Positions 56,391 through 64,000 of a stretch of 64,000 bases of DNA are shown here, piece after piece. Origin of the DNA: Tardiphaga alba (GTDB lineage Bacteria > Pseudomonadota > Alphaproteobacteria > Rhizobiales > Xanthobacteraceae). Numbering within the stretch: the first letter of the stretch is position 1; every line of letters starts with the position of its first letter. Below the pieces are notes generated by a model. That model was given only the letters and a program-made list of their open reading frames with translations, did no database searches and was not told the DNA's origin. The translations under genes and the position numbers were made by a program. Where the stretch lies: assembly GCF_018279705.1 (NCBI RefSeq), contig NZ_CP036498.1, positions 4,605,001-4,669,000 of the forward strand. The letters are read 5' to 3'.

Positions 56391-56663
56391 ATGAAAATCG
56401 CGTTGTTGATCTTGCTGGGATTGGTCCTTGGACTGCTCGGCGGCGCCGCATTGGGCCTCGGTGCCGGCATTGCCTGGGTCGAATTGTTCAAGACCAGCAA
56501 TTTCGAAGGCTACAGCGCCATGCTGGTGTTTTTCACCTTCACCCCCATCGGCGCGTTGATTGGTGCCGTGGTCGGCGCCCTTCTGTTCGGCGTCTTTGCC
56601 GCCCGCCCCACCGAACTTAGCGTGGAATATCTGCAGCATCGCGATCGCGATAGCACGCGTTGA
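56391..56663 (+). CDS. Small membrane protein with two spans (90 aa)
   Basis: Two hydrophobic segments (IALLILLGLVLGLLGGAALGLGAGIAWVELF and MLVFFTFTPIGALIGAVVGALLFGVFA), rich in Gly and Ala, joined by a short loop (KTSNFEGYSA). I do not recognise the family. GGGGGA is five bases before ATG 56391. It is divergent from the small protein at 56059-56238. Confidence 0.75.
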   Translation: MKIALLILLGLVLGLLGGAALGLGAGIAWVELFKTSNFEGYSAMLVFFTFTPIGALIGAVVGALLFGVFAARPTELSVEYLQHRDRDSTR

Positions 56664-56719
56664 TAGACCCCCGGGCGCCGCCCCGCGCCTCACCACCACG
56701 TGATTGTGCATTGCAAAAA

Positions 56720-56748
56720 TTAACTTGCAAATTGCGTGTAATTATATT
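56720..56748 (+). promoter_or_regulatory. Candidate promoter for a short transcript
   Basis: TTAACT (56720-56725), a 17-base spacer and TATATT (56743-56748) in an AT-rich stretch, with a transcript start expected near 56755. A strong terminator follows at 56778-56809, only some 55 bases later. It may drive a small RNA or a leader for the gene at 56840. Confidence 0.5.
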
Positions 56749-56777
56749 ACTTTAAGCTTCAATTGATTGCCGTACTT

Positions 56778-56809
56778 GCCCGAGCCGTTTTTGCGGTGCT
56801 CGGGCTTTT
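56778..56809 (+). terminator. Rho-independent terminator (or attenuator) before the SnoaL-like gene
   Basis: GCCCGAGC/GCTCGGGC stem with a 12-base loop and TTTT directly after it on the plus strand. It lies 115 bases after the small membrane-protein gene and 31 bases before the SnoaL-like gene. Confidence 0.8.
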
Positions 56810-56839
56810 CGTTGCCAAAAACATTCAGGACCACAGCAA

Positions 56840-57271
56840 ATGACAGAGCACAGCCTCTGGCGTTTCGCGCGTGCATTGCATCGTGCGATCAACGAACACC
56901 AATTCGACGACCTTGCCGCCATGATCGACGACAATGTCGAATGGGCCGTGTATGGGCCGATCGACATGTTTCCGTTTCTCGGTGCGCGTCACGGAAAGAC
57001 CGCCGTACTCGATGTTTGCCGGCAGATTGCCGACAATGTTCGCGTGCATCGCTATGAGCGCGAGTCGATCATCCTCGGCGAAGAGTCCGCTTCGACCATG
57101 ATGCGCTACTCGCTGACGGCGCTCGACACCAACCGGCCGATCAGCCTGCGCCTCGCACAATTCGCCCAGTTCCGTGCCGGCCGCCTGGTCAGCATGCGCG
57201 TCGTCGTCGATACATTCGATCTGGTCGAGCAGGCATTGGGCCGCGCCATTCACCTGCCCAAGATTGCGTGA
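56840..57271 (+). CDS. SnoaL-like (NTF2-fold) protein
   Basis: A 143-residue NTF2-like protein: HRAINEHQFDDLAAMIDDNVEWAVYGPIDMFPFLGARHGKTAVLDVCRQIADNV, then FAQFRAGRLVSMRVVVDTFDLVEQALG. This matches the SnoaL-like polyketide-cyclase/ketosteroid-isomerase superfamily, which includes enzymes and non-enzymatic binders; no specific function can be given. A terminator-like hairpin lies in its likely leader. Confidence 0.88.
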   Translation: MTEHSLWRFARALHRAINEHQFDDLAAMIDDNVEWAVYGPIDMFPFLGARHGKTAVLDVCRQIADNVRVHRYERESIILGEESASTMMRYSLTALDTNRPISLRLAQFAQFRAGRLVSMRVVVDTFDLVEQALGRAIHLPKIA

Positions 57272-57366
57272 TCGCGATCCTCCGACGCTTCCGTGCCTGA
57301 TGTTGCGGTGCCATAATTCTGCCGATCCTCGTGGTATCATCTGGGGATCGACGCGATCTGCTGGGC

Positions 57367-58305
57367 ATGGGCACGATGGCTGCGCTTCCGACTTTGACAT
57401 CTCGATCTGTATTGGCCGTCGCGATCATCGTCACGGCCCTGTCGGCGCCTGCGATGGCACAAAATCCGACACAGAATCCCTGGAGCGGCATCAACGATGT
57501 CGATCTGCACGATCTCGCGCCGCCGCCGGGCGAAATCGAACCCGTCGATACGTCGCCGATGCCGAAAGCCGATGCATCGGACCCTGACTGGGCGCAGCTC
57601 GACGGCGGCCACGCGCCGATGGCCAGGGGCTCCCTGCGCGAGCGGAAATCCTCGCTGATCGTCGGCAAGCAGACTTCGTCCTGGAATTCGAACGACAGCA
57701 ACGGCGCCTCGGCGGTGTCCGTGAAGCAGTCGGTGACGCCGTTCTGGGATACGAGGATCGGCGCCGACATGAATGTCGCGCGCCAGTCGGCACCGCGCAG
57801 CGCGCAGGATGCCTATCGCAACCAGTTCGGCGACGGCACGCAGGTCGGCCCCTCCAGCGGATCGGCATGGGCTGCGATGACAGCGCCCGGCGTCGCCTCG
57901 ATCTGGGACCAGACCTCCATCGAGGCCCGCGTCGATCCCGGCTCGGACCAGACCAAGCTCGGCACCTCGCTGAGCAAGTCGCTGCCCATTGCCGGCAACC
58001 AGTATTCGCTGACGCTGCAGAGCGGCTACAACATCATCCAGCAGGGCAGCATTCCGCTGGTGGGCTATAACGGCCGCCCGACGCGGACTTACGAAACCGA
58101 CCAGTTGGCCCGGTTCAACATCTCGGAAACCGGTACCAGCTTCATCGCCGGCCAGTCGCTCGCGACCACGGACGACAAATGGCTTCGCAAGGTCGGCGCC
58201 GAGCAGAAGCTGTTCGGCGGGGTGAATATCTCCGGCTCCATGAGCGAGACCGTGAGCGGCGTCACCAACAAGAGCCTCACCGCCGGTTTCCGGCACAGTT
58301 GGTAG
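57367..58305 (+). CDS. Exported hypothetical protein (312 aa), barrel-like
   Basis: A signal peptide (LTSRSVLAVAIIVTALSAPAMAQ) is followed by a polar linker rich in Asp and Pro, then a beta-rich, Ser/Gly/Thr-rich domain with alternating residues (VGKQTSSWNSNDSN, AVSVKQSVTPFWDTRIGADMNVARQ, LSKSLPIAGNQYSLTLQSGYNIIQ) ending in FRHSW. It could be a small outer-membrane barrel or a periplasmic beta-protein; I do not recognise the family. Starts at GTG 57331, ATG 57367 and ATG 57376 are all possible; I give 57367. Confidence 0.75.
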   Translation: MGTMAALPTLTSRSVLAVAIIVTALSAPAMAQNPTQNPWSGINDVDLHDLAPPPGEIEPVDTSPMPKADASDPDWAQLDGGHAPMARGSLRERKSSLIVGKQTSSWNSNDSNGASAVSVKQSVTPFWDTRIGADMNVARQSAPRSAQDAYRNQFGDGTQVGPSSGSAWAAMTAPGVASIWDQTSIEARVDPGSDQTKLGTSLSKSLPIAGNQYSLTLQSGYNIIQQGSIPLVGYNGRPTRTYETDQLARFNISETGTSFIAGQSLATTDDKWLRKVGAEQKLFGGVNISGSMSETVSGVTNKSLTAGFRHSW

Positions 58306-58463
58306 TTTAAGTTTACATACACTTTATTCGGGAATTTCTGGCAAAGAACGAGCAGCCGCCGCAGATTGGCCCCGTTCCTGTCAGAATCGGCTGCGCAGAT
58401 GACAATGTTTTTACATCGTGCGGGGCACCGTCCGCGCGCCACGCGTCGATTAGGAGAACCCCG

Positions 58464-58916
58464 ATGACCGCCACCCGTCCAGAGCAGACCGAAAGCACGA
58501 CCGAAGACAGCAACCTCGCTGCCGTGTCGGAAGTCGAAGCCGGTATCCGCGACTTCGTCCGCAATGATATCGCCTATCTGCGCCGTCCCGGCGCCAATGG
58601 CAGCAACGGCACGACGACCGACGCGACGGGCACAGCCGAGGCCCCCGCTGCTCCGCTGGATTCATCCACCGAAGCGACCGTGAACAGCGTCAATTCGCTG
58701 ATCCAGCGCGTTGCCGGCACCTCGCTCGCCGAAATCGAGAAGCTGATTTCCGAACTGGAAGGCCTGCGCGACCTGCTGCATGCCGAAGGCCAGCGCGTCC
58801 AGCGCGAGATCTCGGGCTATGCCCAGCTCAGCCAGGCCGCCATGAAGTCGACCCGGCTGATCGCCGACAATGTCGCCCAGTGGAAGCGTGCCGCGGACAA
58901 TCTCCGCCACGACTGA
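58464..58916 (+). CDS. Soluble hypothetical helical protein (150 aa)
   Basis: The N-terminal half is acidic and then Gly/Thr/Ala-rich (GANGSNGTTTDATGTAEAPAAPLDSS), and the C-terminal half is a long amphipathic helix region (SLAEIEKLISELEGLRDLLHAEGQRVQREISGYAQLSQAAMKSTRLIADNVAQWKRAADNLRHD), probably coiled coil. The family is unknown to me. A good terminator follows at 58942. AGGAG lies upstream of the start. Confidence 0.78.
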   Translation: MTATRPEQTESTTEDSNLAAVSEVEAGIRDFVRNDIAYLRRPGANGSNGTTTDATGTAEAPAAPLDSSTEATVNSVNSLIQRVAGTSLAEIEKLISELEGLRDLLHAEGQRVQREISGYAQLSQAAMKSTRLIADNVAQWKRAADNLRHD

Positions 58917-58941
58917 TCGGTAAATAACTCCTGTTTTCAAG

Positions 58942-58969
58942 CGCCGCCCCTGCCCGGGGCGGCGTTTTT
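58942..58969 (+). terminator. Rho-independent terminator
   Basis: CGCCGCCCC/GGGGCGGCG with a short loop, followed by five T on the plus strand, 25 bases after the stop at 58916. Confidence 0.9.
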
Positions 58970-59072
58970 CATGGAAATTTCAGAAGTTTAGGCGGAATTT
59001 AAATTGAACTTTAACGACATGTCGCCGACCAATTCCTAGGCAGAAAACTGTCAGGGGTCTGGGGAGACATCC

Positions 59073-59210
59073 GTGCAAACAATTCGACCAAATACCGCCG
59101 CGCCGATTCCGGCACGCGCATCCGCGCCCAAGATGGGCACTGTCATTGTTCGATTTGCGGGGCTGTTGGTTCTGGCCGTTGGCCTGATGGCTTGGGCCTG
59201 GAGCCGCTAG
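59073..59210 (+). CDS. Small single-span membrane protein (45 aa)
   Basis: GTG start with GGGGAG seven bases upstream. The translation has a basic, Pro/Ala-rich N-terminus (QTIRPNTAAPIPARASAPK) and one membrane span (VIVRFAGLLVLAVGLMAWAW), ending SR. Family unknown. The strong ribosome-binding site makes it credible despite its length. Confidence 0.65.
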   Translation: MQTIRPNTAAPIPARASAPKMGTVIVRFAGLLVLAVGLMAWAWSR

Positions 59211-59271
59211 AAAATCAGGCGGCTATTGTCGCGAGATCGGCGCGCCAACGCGCCTATCGGGATATTCCAGA

Positions 59272-59415
59272 TTACTCGCTGGCGAGTGCAGAGCTTTCCA
59301 GCGTGTAACCGCCGTCAGCATAACCTTTGACGACCATGCAGGTGGCAAGCATCACCGCAAGCGTCACCGTCGCGAAGACGAAGCCAACAAATTTCAGTCC
59401 GGCACGATCAGCCAT
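59272..59415 (-). CDS. Small single-span membrane protein (47 aa)
   Basis: The translation is MADRAGLKFVGFVFATVTLA followed by the rest of one hydrophobic span (VMLATCMVVKG) and a short polar tail (YADGGYTLESSALASE). Proteins with the same opening (MADRAGLKFVGFVFATVTL) are, to my knowledge, common in Bradyrhizobium-like genomes; the function is unknown. It is convergent with the small membrane-protein gene at 59073-59210. Confidence 0.72.
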   Translation of the reverse strand: MADRAGLKFVGFVFATVTLAVMLATCMVVKGYADGGYTLESSALASE

Positions 59416-59526
59416 TGTAGTCCCCAGCGATCCCTAAATATGCGTTGTGCGTATGTCGCACATCACGCTCACAAAGTTCAAAACACATTAACGCCACCCA
59501 AGTTCCGCCGATTAAGTGCGAATGGG

Positions 59527-60009
59527 TTAACGACGCTCTCCGCGCTGAGGCATGAATACGGATCCGAGGAAGGAATAAACCTCCTCGCCGCGTTGATTGA
59601 CCGCAACATTCCTCGAATGAACGATGCCCCATCCCGGTCGCGATGCGGTTGCCCGCACGGATTCGATTTCGCTCGTATAAGTCAGCGTATCGCCGGCGAG
59701 AACCGGCTTGATCCAGCGCAGGTCGCGAAAGCCGGGCGACGGTCCGCCGGTCGCGATCTCCTCACCGCGCGCTTCTGCCTCGGCACGCGCACGCACGCCT
59801 TCGGCCACGATCAGTTTCATGCATACCGACGCCACATGCCAACCCGAGGCTGCAAGGCCACCAAACAGCGAGTTGCGACCAGCTTCTTCATCGAGGTGGA
59901 ATGGTTGCGGATCGAATTCGCGCGCGAAGGTTTTGATATTGTCCGCCGTGAAGGTGAACGTCCCGAGCTCGCGGCGATGGCCGACCTTGATGTCTTCGAG
60001 GAAGGGCAT
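59527..60009 (-). CDS. MaoC-like dehydratase, copy A
   Basis: A 160-residue hot-dog-fold protein with a MaoC-like (R)-specific hydratase/dehydratase signature: FTFTADNIKTFAREFDPQPFHLDEEAGRNSLFGGLAASGWHVASVCMKL. The Asp and His in FDPQPFHLDE are at the catalytic positions of the family. It would hydrate enoyl-CoA-type substrates; the real substrate is unknown. It starts at 60009, directly after the stop of a second MaoC gene, so the two form an operon and perhaps a heterodimer. Confidence 0.9.
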   Translation of the reverse strand: MPFLEDIKVGHRRELGTFTFTADNIKTFAREFDPQPFHLDEEAGRNSLFGGLAASGWHVASVCMKLIVAEGVRARAEAEARGEEIATGGPSPGFRDLRWIKPVLAGDTLTYTSEIESVRATASRPGWGIVHSRNVAVNQRGEEVYSFLGSVFMPQRGERR

Positions 60010-60010
60010 C

Positions 60011-60469
60011 TCACACCTTCTCTGCGAGGGTGCGACGACCAAACATGATCGGCACGGTCATGTCGGACACGGTCTGCTCCTTGGCGTTGAGCATGGTGCA
60101 TCTGAAGGTCACGATGCCCATGGACGGCCGGCTCTGCGACGCGCGCGTCTCGAGCACATCGACATTCAACGTCAGCTCATCGCCGGGACGGAATGGCATC
60201 AGCCATTTCATCTCGGTGACCCCCGGTGATCCCATCGATGCGCTCTTGTGCAGAAAGCCGTCATAGATCATGCGCATCATCAGTGAGCACATGTGCCAGC
60301 CCGACCCGGCAAGGCCCTTCAGCATCGAGGCCTTCGCGGCCTCCTCGTCGAGATGCATCGGCTGCGGATCGTATTCTCTGGCATAGGCGATGATTTCATC
60401 GCGGGTGATATGGCGCGGACCGAAACGGCCGAAATGGCCCGTCTGAAAATCGTCGAATGTCAGGGTCAT
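60011..60469 (-). CDS. MaoC-like dehydratase, copy B
   Basis: A 152-residue paralogue of copy A: ITRDEIIAYAREYDPQPMHLDEEAAKASMLKGLAGSGWHMCSLMMRMIYD, with the same catalytic YDPQPMHLDE block, and a well-conserved second half (LMPFRPGDELTLNVDVLETRASQSRPSMGIVTFRC). Its stop and the start of copy A are one base apart. Tandem MaoC genes are often found as a pair that acts as two half-domains. Confidence 0.9.
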   Translation of the reverse strand: MTLTFDDFQTGHFGRFGPRHITRDEIIAYAREYDPQPMHLDEEAAKASMLKGLAGSGWHMCSLMMRMIYDGFLHKSASMGSPGVTEMKWLMPFRPGDELTLNVDVLETRASQSRPSMGIVTFRCTMLNAKEQTVSDMTVPIMFGRRTLAEKV

Positions 60470-60627
60470 GATGGAAAATGCCGACGCAGGGGCCTGATTT
60501 GGCCGTTATTTGCAGCAATCTCAACGCAATCGCTTGCACGGCTTTTCCGCTATATTCGCGGCCAAAGCCAGTTATTTCCTGCGATCTGACTTGTCGATTC
60601 ACACGTACTGCCGGGGGAGTACTGCCA

Positions 60628-60924
60628 ATGTTCGAATTTCGTGACCTGTTCCAGTGGGATCGTTTCATCACGCCCACCATCATCAAGACGTTCTACTGGC
60701 TGGTGATTGCCCTGATCATCCTGTTCGGCATTTCCGGCATTTTCTCCGGTCTGGCGGCGATGGCGATCAGTCCCTTCGGCGGCTTCATCCTCGTCCTGTC
60801 GAGCCTTGCCAGTATCGTGGTCGGCATCATCTGCGCGCGGATCGGTTCGGAATTCATCCTGATCGTGTTCCGCATCAACGAGCATCTCGGCGCGATCCGC
60901 GATCAGGGACAGGGTCAGCACTAA
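60628..60924 (+). CDS. DUF4282 membrane protein
   Basis: A 98-residue protein with two hydrophobic spans (TFYWLVIALIILFGISGIF and FGGFILVLSSLASIVVGIICARIGSEFILIVFRINEHL), matching DUF4282. The function is unknown. GGGGGAG lies seven to nine bases before ATG 60628; the frame is open back to 60478. It is divergent from the MaoC pair. Confidence 0.88.
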   Translation: MFEFRDLFQWDRFITPTIIKTFYWLVIALIILFGISGIFSGLAAMAISPFGGFILVLSSLASIVVGIICARIGSEFILIVFRINEHLGAIRDQGQGQH

Positions 60925-60943
60925 TCAGCGACCGTCAACGGCC

Positions 60944-61026
60944 GTAGCCCGCATGAGCGGAGCGACATGCGGGACCAGGGCACCAATCAATAGTGTACCC
61001 GCATCTCGCTTCGCTCATGCGGCTAC
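60944..61026. repeat. GTAG...CTAC palindromic repeat, copy 5
   Basis: An 83-base element with arms GTAGCCCGCATGAGCGGAGCG and CGCTTCGCTCATGCGGCTAC, between the convergent DUF4282 and ychF genes. Confidence 0.8.
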
Positions 61027-61035
61027 ATCTTTTCC

Positions 61036-62133
61036 TTACGTATTGAAGCGGAAGTGCAGCACGTCACCGTCGGCGACGACATATTCCTTGCCTTCCAGCC
61101 GCAGCTTGCCGCCATCGCGGGCGCCAGCTTCGCCACCGAGCCTGACATAGTCGTCATAGCCGATGGTTTCAGCGCGGATGAAACCCTTCTCGAAATCGGT
61201 GTGAATGACGGCGGCCGCCTGCGGCGCCTTGGTGCCTTTGGTGATGGTCCAGGCGCGCGCTTCCTTCGGGCCCACCGTGAAGTAAGTGATGAGCTGCAGC
61301 AGCGTGTAGCCGGCACGGATCAGGCGATCGAGACCGGCTTCTTCGAGCCCGAGGGTCTCGAGGAACTCGGCGCGCTCGGCGCGTGACAGCGTGGCGATTT
61401 CGGATTCGATCTTGGCCGAGATCGCGACAGCCACGGCGCCTTCCTTGGCGGCATGCTCGGCGACACGCTTCGAATATTCGTTGCCTTCGCCGGCCGAGCC
61501 TTCTTCGACGTTACAAACATAGAGAACAGGCTTCGAGGTCAGCAGGCCCAGCATGCTGAAAGCACGCTCTTCCTCGGGCTTGCGCTCGAGAAAACGCGTC
61601 GGCTTGCCGTCGCGCAGCAGCACCAGTGCGCGCTGAATCAGATCGAGCTGATCCTTGGCGTCCTTGTCGTTGCCCTTGGCCTTTTTCGTCAGGTTATCGA
61701 TGCGCTTTTCGCAGGAATCGAGATCGGCGAGCATCAGCTCGGTTTCGATGATCTCGATATCGGCGAGCGGATCGATCTTGCCTTCCACATGGGTGATGTC
61801 GTCATCGACAAAGCAGCGCACCACATGCGCGACGGCATCGACTTCGCGGATGGTGGCCAGAAACTGGTTGCCGAGGCCTTCGCCCTTCGACGCGCCCTTC
61901 ACGAGGCCGGCGATGTCCACGAAGGTCAGGCGGGTGGGGATGATCTGCTGCGACTTGCCGATCTCGGACAGCTTGTCGAGGCGCTTGTCCGGCACCGCGA
62001 CTTCACCGACATTCGGCTCGATGGTGCAGAACGGATAGTTCGCAGCCTGTGCGGCCGCGGTTTCGGTGAGCGCATTGAACAGCGTCGATTTGCCGACATT
62101 CGGCAGCCCGACGATCCCGCATTTGAATCCCAT
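61036..62133 (-). CDS. ychF: Redox-regulated ATPase YchF (OLA1 family)
   Basis: A 365-residue Obg-related ATPase. Visible are the P-loop [14 protein letters not shown] (about 9-22), the G3-like [20 protein letters not shown], the G4-like NVEEG in YVCNVEEG, and the C-terminal TGS-like domain ([28 protein letters not shown] ... DVLHFRFNT). It is a conserved regulator tied to translation and oxidative stress. It is the last gene of a rplY-pth-ychF operon: 9 bases follow the pth stop. Confidence 0.96.
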   Translation of the reverse strand: MGFKCGIVGLPNVGKSTLFNALTETAAAQAANYPFCTIEPNVGEVAVPDKRLDKLSEIGKSQQIIPTRLTFVDIAGLVKGASKGEGLGNQFLATIREVDAVAHVVRCFVDDDITHVEGKIDPLADIEIIETELMLADLDSCEKRIDNLTKKAKGNDKDAKDQLDLIQRALVLLRDGKPTRFLERKPEEERAFSMLGLLTSKPVLYVCNVEEGSAGEGNEYSKRVAEHAAKEGAVAVAISAKIESEIATLSRAERAEFLETLGLEEAGLDRLIRAGYTLLQLITYFTVGPKEARAWTITKGTKAPQAAAVIHTDFEKGFIRAETIGYDDYVRLGGEAGARDGGKLRLEGKEYVVADGDVLHFRFNT

Positions 62134-62142
62134 GACCCTGTC

Positions 62143-62766
62143 CTAATTCTTCAACGGCTTCTTAGCGGAGCCGTTGTCGTCCTTCGACGTAAAACCTTTG
62201 GCCTGCATCGTCAGATGCACCTTGTTCTGGAACGACGAGTCGTTACCACCGACCAGCAAGCCGACATGATCGCTCACTGCATCATTGAACGCTTCGAGCT
62301 GCGCGCGTTCCGCTTTGGCGAAATCGCCCAGCACATGGTTATACACCAGCTCCTTGGCACCGGGATGTCCGATGCCGAGACGCACGCGGCGATAGTCGTT
62401 GCCGACATGGGCGGAGATCGAGCGCAGGCCGTTATGCCCGGCAATGCCGCCGCCGATCTTCACGCGCACTTTGGCGAAGGGCAGTTCGAGCTCGTCGTGA
62501 AACGCGGCGATGTCGCCGAGTGAAATTTTGAAGAACGAGGCTGCCTCCTGCACGGAGCGGCCGGATTCGTTCATGAAAGTCATCGGCTTCAGCAGAATGA
62601 CGCGCTCGCCACCGAGCGTGCCTTCCGAGGTCTCGCCCTGAAAGCGACGGCGCCACGGTGCAAAACCGTGACGCCGCGCAATCTCGTCGAGAACCATGAA
62701 CCCGATATTGTGCCGGTTGCCCTGGTATTTCGCACCAGGGTTTCCGAGGCCAACAAAGAGGCGCAT
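62143..62766 (-). CDS. pth: Peptidyl-tRNA hydrolase
   Basis: Pth recycles peptidyl-tRNA released from stalled ribosomes. The 207-residue protein has the signature [24 protein letters not shown] with the catalytic His in [45 protein letters not shown] and RLGIGHPG. The C-terminal tail is Lys-rich. It is the middle gene of the operon between rplY (21 bases upstream) and ychF. Confidence 0.97.
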   Translation of the reverse strand: MRLFVGLGNPGAKYQGNRHNIGFMVLDEIARRHGFAPWRRRFQGETSEGTLGGERVILLKPMTFMNESGRSVQEAASFFKISLGDIAAFHDELELPFAKVRVKIGGGIAGHNGLRSISAHVGNDYRRVRLGIGHPGAKELVYNHVLGDFAKAERAQLEAFNDAVSDHVGLLVGGNDSSFQNKVHLTMQAKGFTSKDDNGSAKKPLKN

Positions 62767-62787
62767 GACGCGGTCTCCCGCGCTGGC

Positions 62788-63477
62788 TTACTTCTTCTTC
62801 GCCGGAGCAGCGGCAGCAGCCGGAGCCTTGGCGCCCGCGGCCGGAGCCTTGCCACCAGCAGCAGCCGGAGCAGCAGCGGCGGCAGCGGCCGGAGCAGCTT
62901 CCTCACCATAGCCCGACGGCGGCACGATGGTGACGAGCGTCAGATCGGCGTCGCGCGCGAGCGTCTTCACGCCCTTCGGCAGCTTGAGGTCGGTGATGTG
63001 GAGCGACGAACCGATATCGAGCGCGCTGACATCGACTTCCAGATACTGCGGAATGCTGTCGGCTTCAGCTTCGAGTTCGATCGTGTGGGCGACGATGTTG
63101 ATCGTGCCGCCGCGCTTCACGCCCGGAGCGGTTTCAGCGCCGTTCACGTGCAGCGGAACGTTGACGCGGATGGTCGCGCCTTCGCCGAGACGGAAGAAAT
63201 CCACGTGGATCGGGAAATCCTTGACCGGATCGAGGTGGTAGTCGCGCGGGATCACGCGGTGCTTCTGGCCATCGAGTTCGATGTTGAAAATCGTGGTCAG
63301 GAAGCGGCCGGCCTGAATGCGCAGACGCAGTTCCTTGTCATCCACCGAGATCGCCAGCGGGGGCTTGTTGTCACCATAGATCACAGCCGGGATACGGCCG
63401 GCGCGTCGCTCTGCCCGTGCGGCCCCCTTGCCGCTCACCGGACGTGCGGTCGCCTTGAATTCCTTCACGGTCGCCAT
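62788..63477 (-). CDS. rplY: Ribosomal protein L25 (general stress protein Ctc type)
   Basis: L25 binds 5S rRNA in the large ribosomal subunit. The 229-residue protein is the long TL5/Ctc form: an N-terminal L25 domain (FKATARPVSGKGAARAERRAGRIPAVIYGDNKPPLAI ... HRVIPRDYHLDPVKDFPIHVDFFRL) and a C-terminal beta domain (VPLHVNGAETAPGVKRGGTINIVAHTIELE). It ends in a long Ala/Pro/Lys-rich tail (GGKAPAAGAKAPAAAAAPAKKK) that is common in alphaproteobacteria. It is the first gene of the rplY-pth-ychF operon. Confidence 0.97.
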   Translation of the reverse strand: MATVKEFKATARPVSGKGAARAERRAGRIPAVIYGDNKPPLAISVDDKELRLRIQAGRFLTTIFNIELDGQKHRVIPRDYHLDPVKDFPIHVDFFRLGEGATIRVNVPLHVNGAETAPGVKRGGTINIVAHTIELEAEADSIPQYLEVDVSALDIGSSLHITDLKLPKGVKTLARDADLTLVTIVPPSGYGEEAAPAAAAAAAPAAAGGKAPAAGAKAPAAAAAPAKKK

Positions 63478-63498
63478 TGTCTAAGTCCTTGTTTCTGA

Positions 63499-63523
63499 AA
63501 AATTAAAGGCCGCTAGGCGGCCT
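63499..63523 (-). terminator. Terminator between brnA and rplY
   Basis: AGGCCGC/GCGGCCT (63507-63513 and 63517-63523) with a three-base loop, followed on the minus strand by TTTAATTTTT. It probably ends the brnT-brnA transcript and lies 22 bases before the rplY start, so it could also act in the rplY leader. Confidence 0.7.
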
Positions 63524-63633
63524 CGTTGGTCACGCTACAGCAAGCCTCCAGGGGTGCGGGGGCTGCAGACGTGCCGGGCTTGTAGCGCCATCGAGCTGAA
63601 ATGACAAGGAAATGTCAGGCAAAAACGGCTGGA

Positions 63634-63963
63634 TCAGGCCGTCTTGCGCCTCGGACCGAGCTTGCGGGCTTTACGGAGATCGTCGTTGATTTTGGTTTGC
63701 CAGCCGGTTCCAAGCGACTTGTAGGACTCCACGACATCCGGATCGAGGCGGATCGTAACGGTGGCTTTCTTGAAGAATAGGTCAAGCGCCGGGCGACCGC
63801 GGGCGATGACTTTATCGCCGTGAGAGAAGACGGCTCTGTCGGCCACGCTATCAAGAAGTTCATCCGTCAATTCCGGAGCATCATCCGGATCGACCCAAGG
63901 CTCTTTCGCAACCTGTTCGTCAAGTGTCGAAGGCTGGGCGGTATTTGGCTGCTTCCTTGGCAT
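63634..63963 (-). CDS. brnA: BrnA family antitoxin, second pair
   Basis: A 109-residue antitoxin of the same family as 13523-13819. The N-terminal part is acidic (PWVDPDDAPELTDELLDSVADRA) and the DNA-binding end is KVIARGRPALDLFFKKATVTIRLDPDVVESYKSLGTGWQTKINDDLRKARK. The ribbon-helix-helix core is shared with the first pair, while the N-terminal half differs in length. The start lies 44 bases inside the preceding toxin gene, as in the first pair. Confidence 0.92.
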   Translation of the reverse strand: MPRKQPNTAQPSTLDEQVAKEPWVDPDDAPELTDELLDSVADRAVFSHGDKVIARGRPALDLFFKKATVTIRLDPDVVESYKSLGTGWQTKINDDLRKARKLGPRRKTA

Positions 63964-64000
63964 GGCAAAACCTCATCGAAATGACATGACGCGCCTCGCC
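63920..64000 (-). CDS. brnT: BrnT family toxin, second pair, partial
   Basis: Only the last 26 codons and the stop are in the window. They read GEARHVISMRFCHAKEAAKY and then RPAFDT, the BrnT C-terminus, and align with GEARHVMSMRKCNAREKAIY of the toxin at 13291-13569. The gene overlaps brnA by 44 bases and continues beyond the right edge. Confidence 0.88.
   Translation of the reverse strand, partial: GEARHVISMRFCHAKEAAKYRPAFDT

Overview
The window reads as a chromosomal segment of an alphaproteobacterium of the Bradyrhizobium/Rhodopseudomonas/Afipia/Tardiphaga group (Nitrobacteraceae). This rests on high GC, the style of the housekeeping proteins (SerA/SerC pair, long-form UvrB, L25/Ctc-type rplY with pth and ychF), Omp25-like barrels, DUF992 proteins, four glutathione S-transferases, a FixK/FNR-type box before hemN, and several families of short palindromic intergenic repeats typical of that group. 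I see no rRNA, tRNA, CRISPR array or complete insertion sequence.

Layout. 1-9.6 kb, mostly minus strand: a chemotaxis receptor cut by the window edge, serA (frameshifted near its 3' end) and serC, a small conserved protein, a GST, two outer-membrane barrels, glmM and a small hydrophilic protein. 9.6-20 kb: FMN-dependent lactate dehydrogenase, an exported protein, aroE, a DUF1275 membrane protein, a BrnT/BrnA toxin-antitoxin (TA) pair, a P-loop ATPase, a second EF-G, two tandem DUF992 proteins and aspartate aminotransferase. 19-29 kb: GT87-like membrane protein, GST, PQQ-type sugar dehydrogenase, DUF486 protein, PAS protein, PlsC-like acyltransferase, aldo/keto reductase, and a DUF1800-DUF1501 pair whose first member is frameshifted. 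29-40 kb: CWC protein, a two-gene operon of unknowns, lytic transglycosylase, hemN, a GGDEF protein, two GSTs and a hybrid histidine kinase.

40-54 kb is the accessory-rich part. An ECF sigma/anti-sigma pair and a divergent DUF4394 exported protein share two matching promoter elements (GCGGTGCATCC, 17 bp, GGTAGT), so they look like one autoregulated regulon. A membrane-protein gene follows, bounded by a decayed second copy of the anti-sigma 3' end. Then come an Xre-RES TA operon with an operator over its promoter, uvrB, a second hybrid kinase, and a PrlF-YhaV TA cassette lodged between two copies of the 3' end of a secreted-protein gene. Next are a low-GC ParB-like/HEPN-like gene and about 900 bases without a gene. 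54-64 kb returns to ordinary content: dctA, small proteins, two MaoC-like dehydratases, DUF4282, ychF-pth-rplY, and a second BrnT/BrnA pair cut by the right edge.

Themes: four type II TA modules in 64 kb, each with its own compact regulation where visible; two cases where a module sits next to a duplicated 3' end of the preceding gene; and two single-base frameshifts (serA, DUF1800) that may be sequencing errors. All positions, promoters and motif matches were read by eye without database searches.
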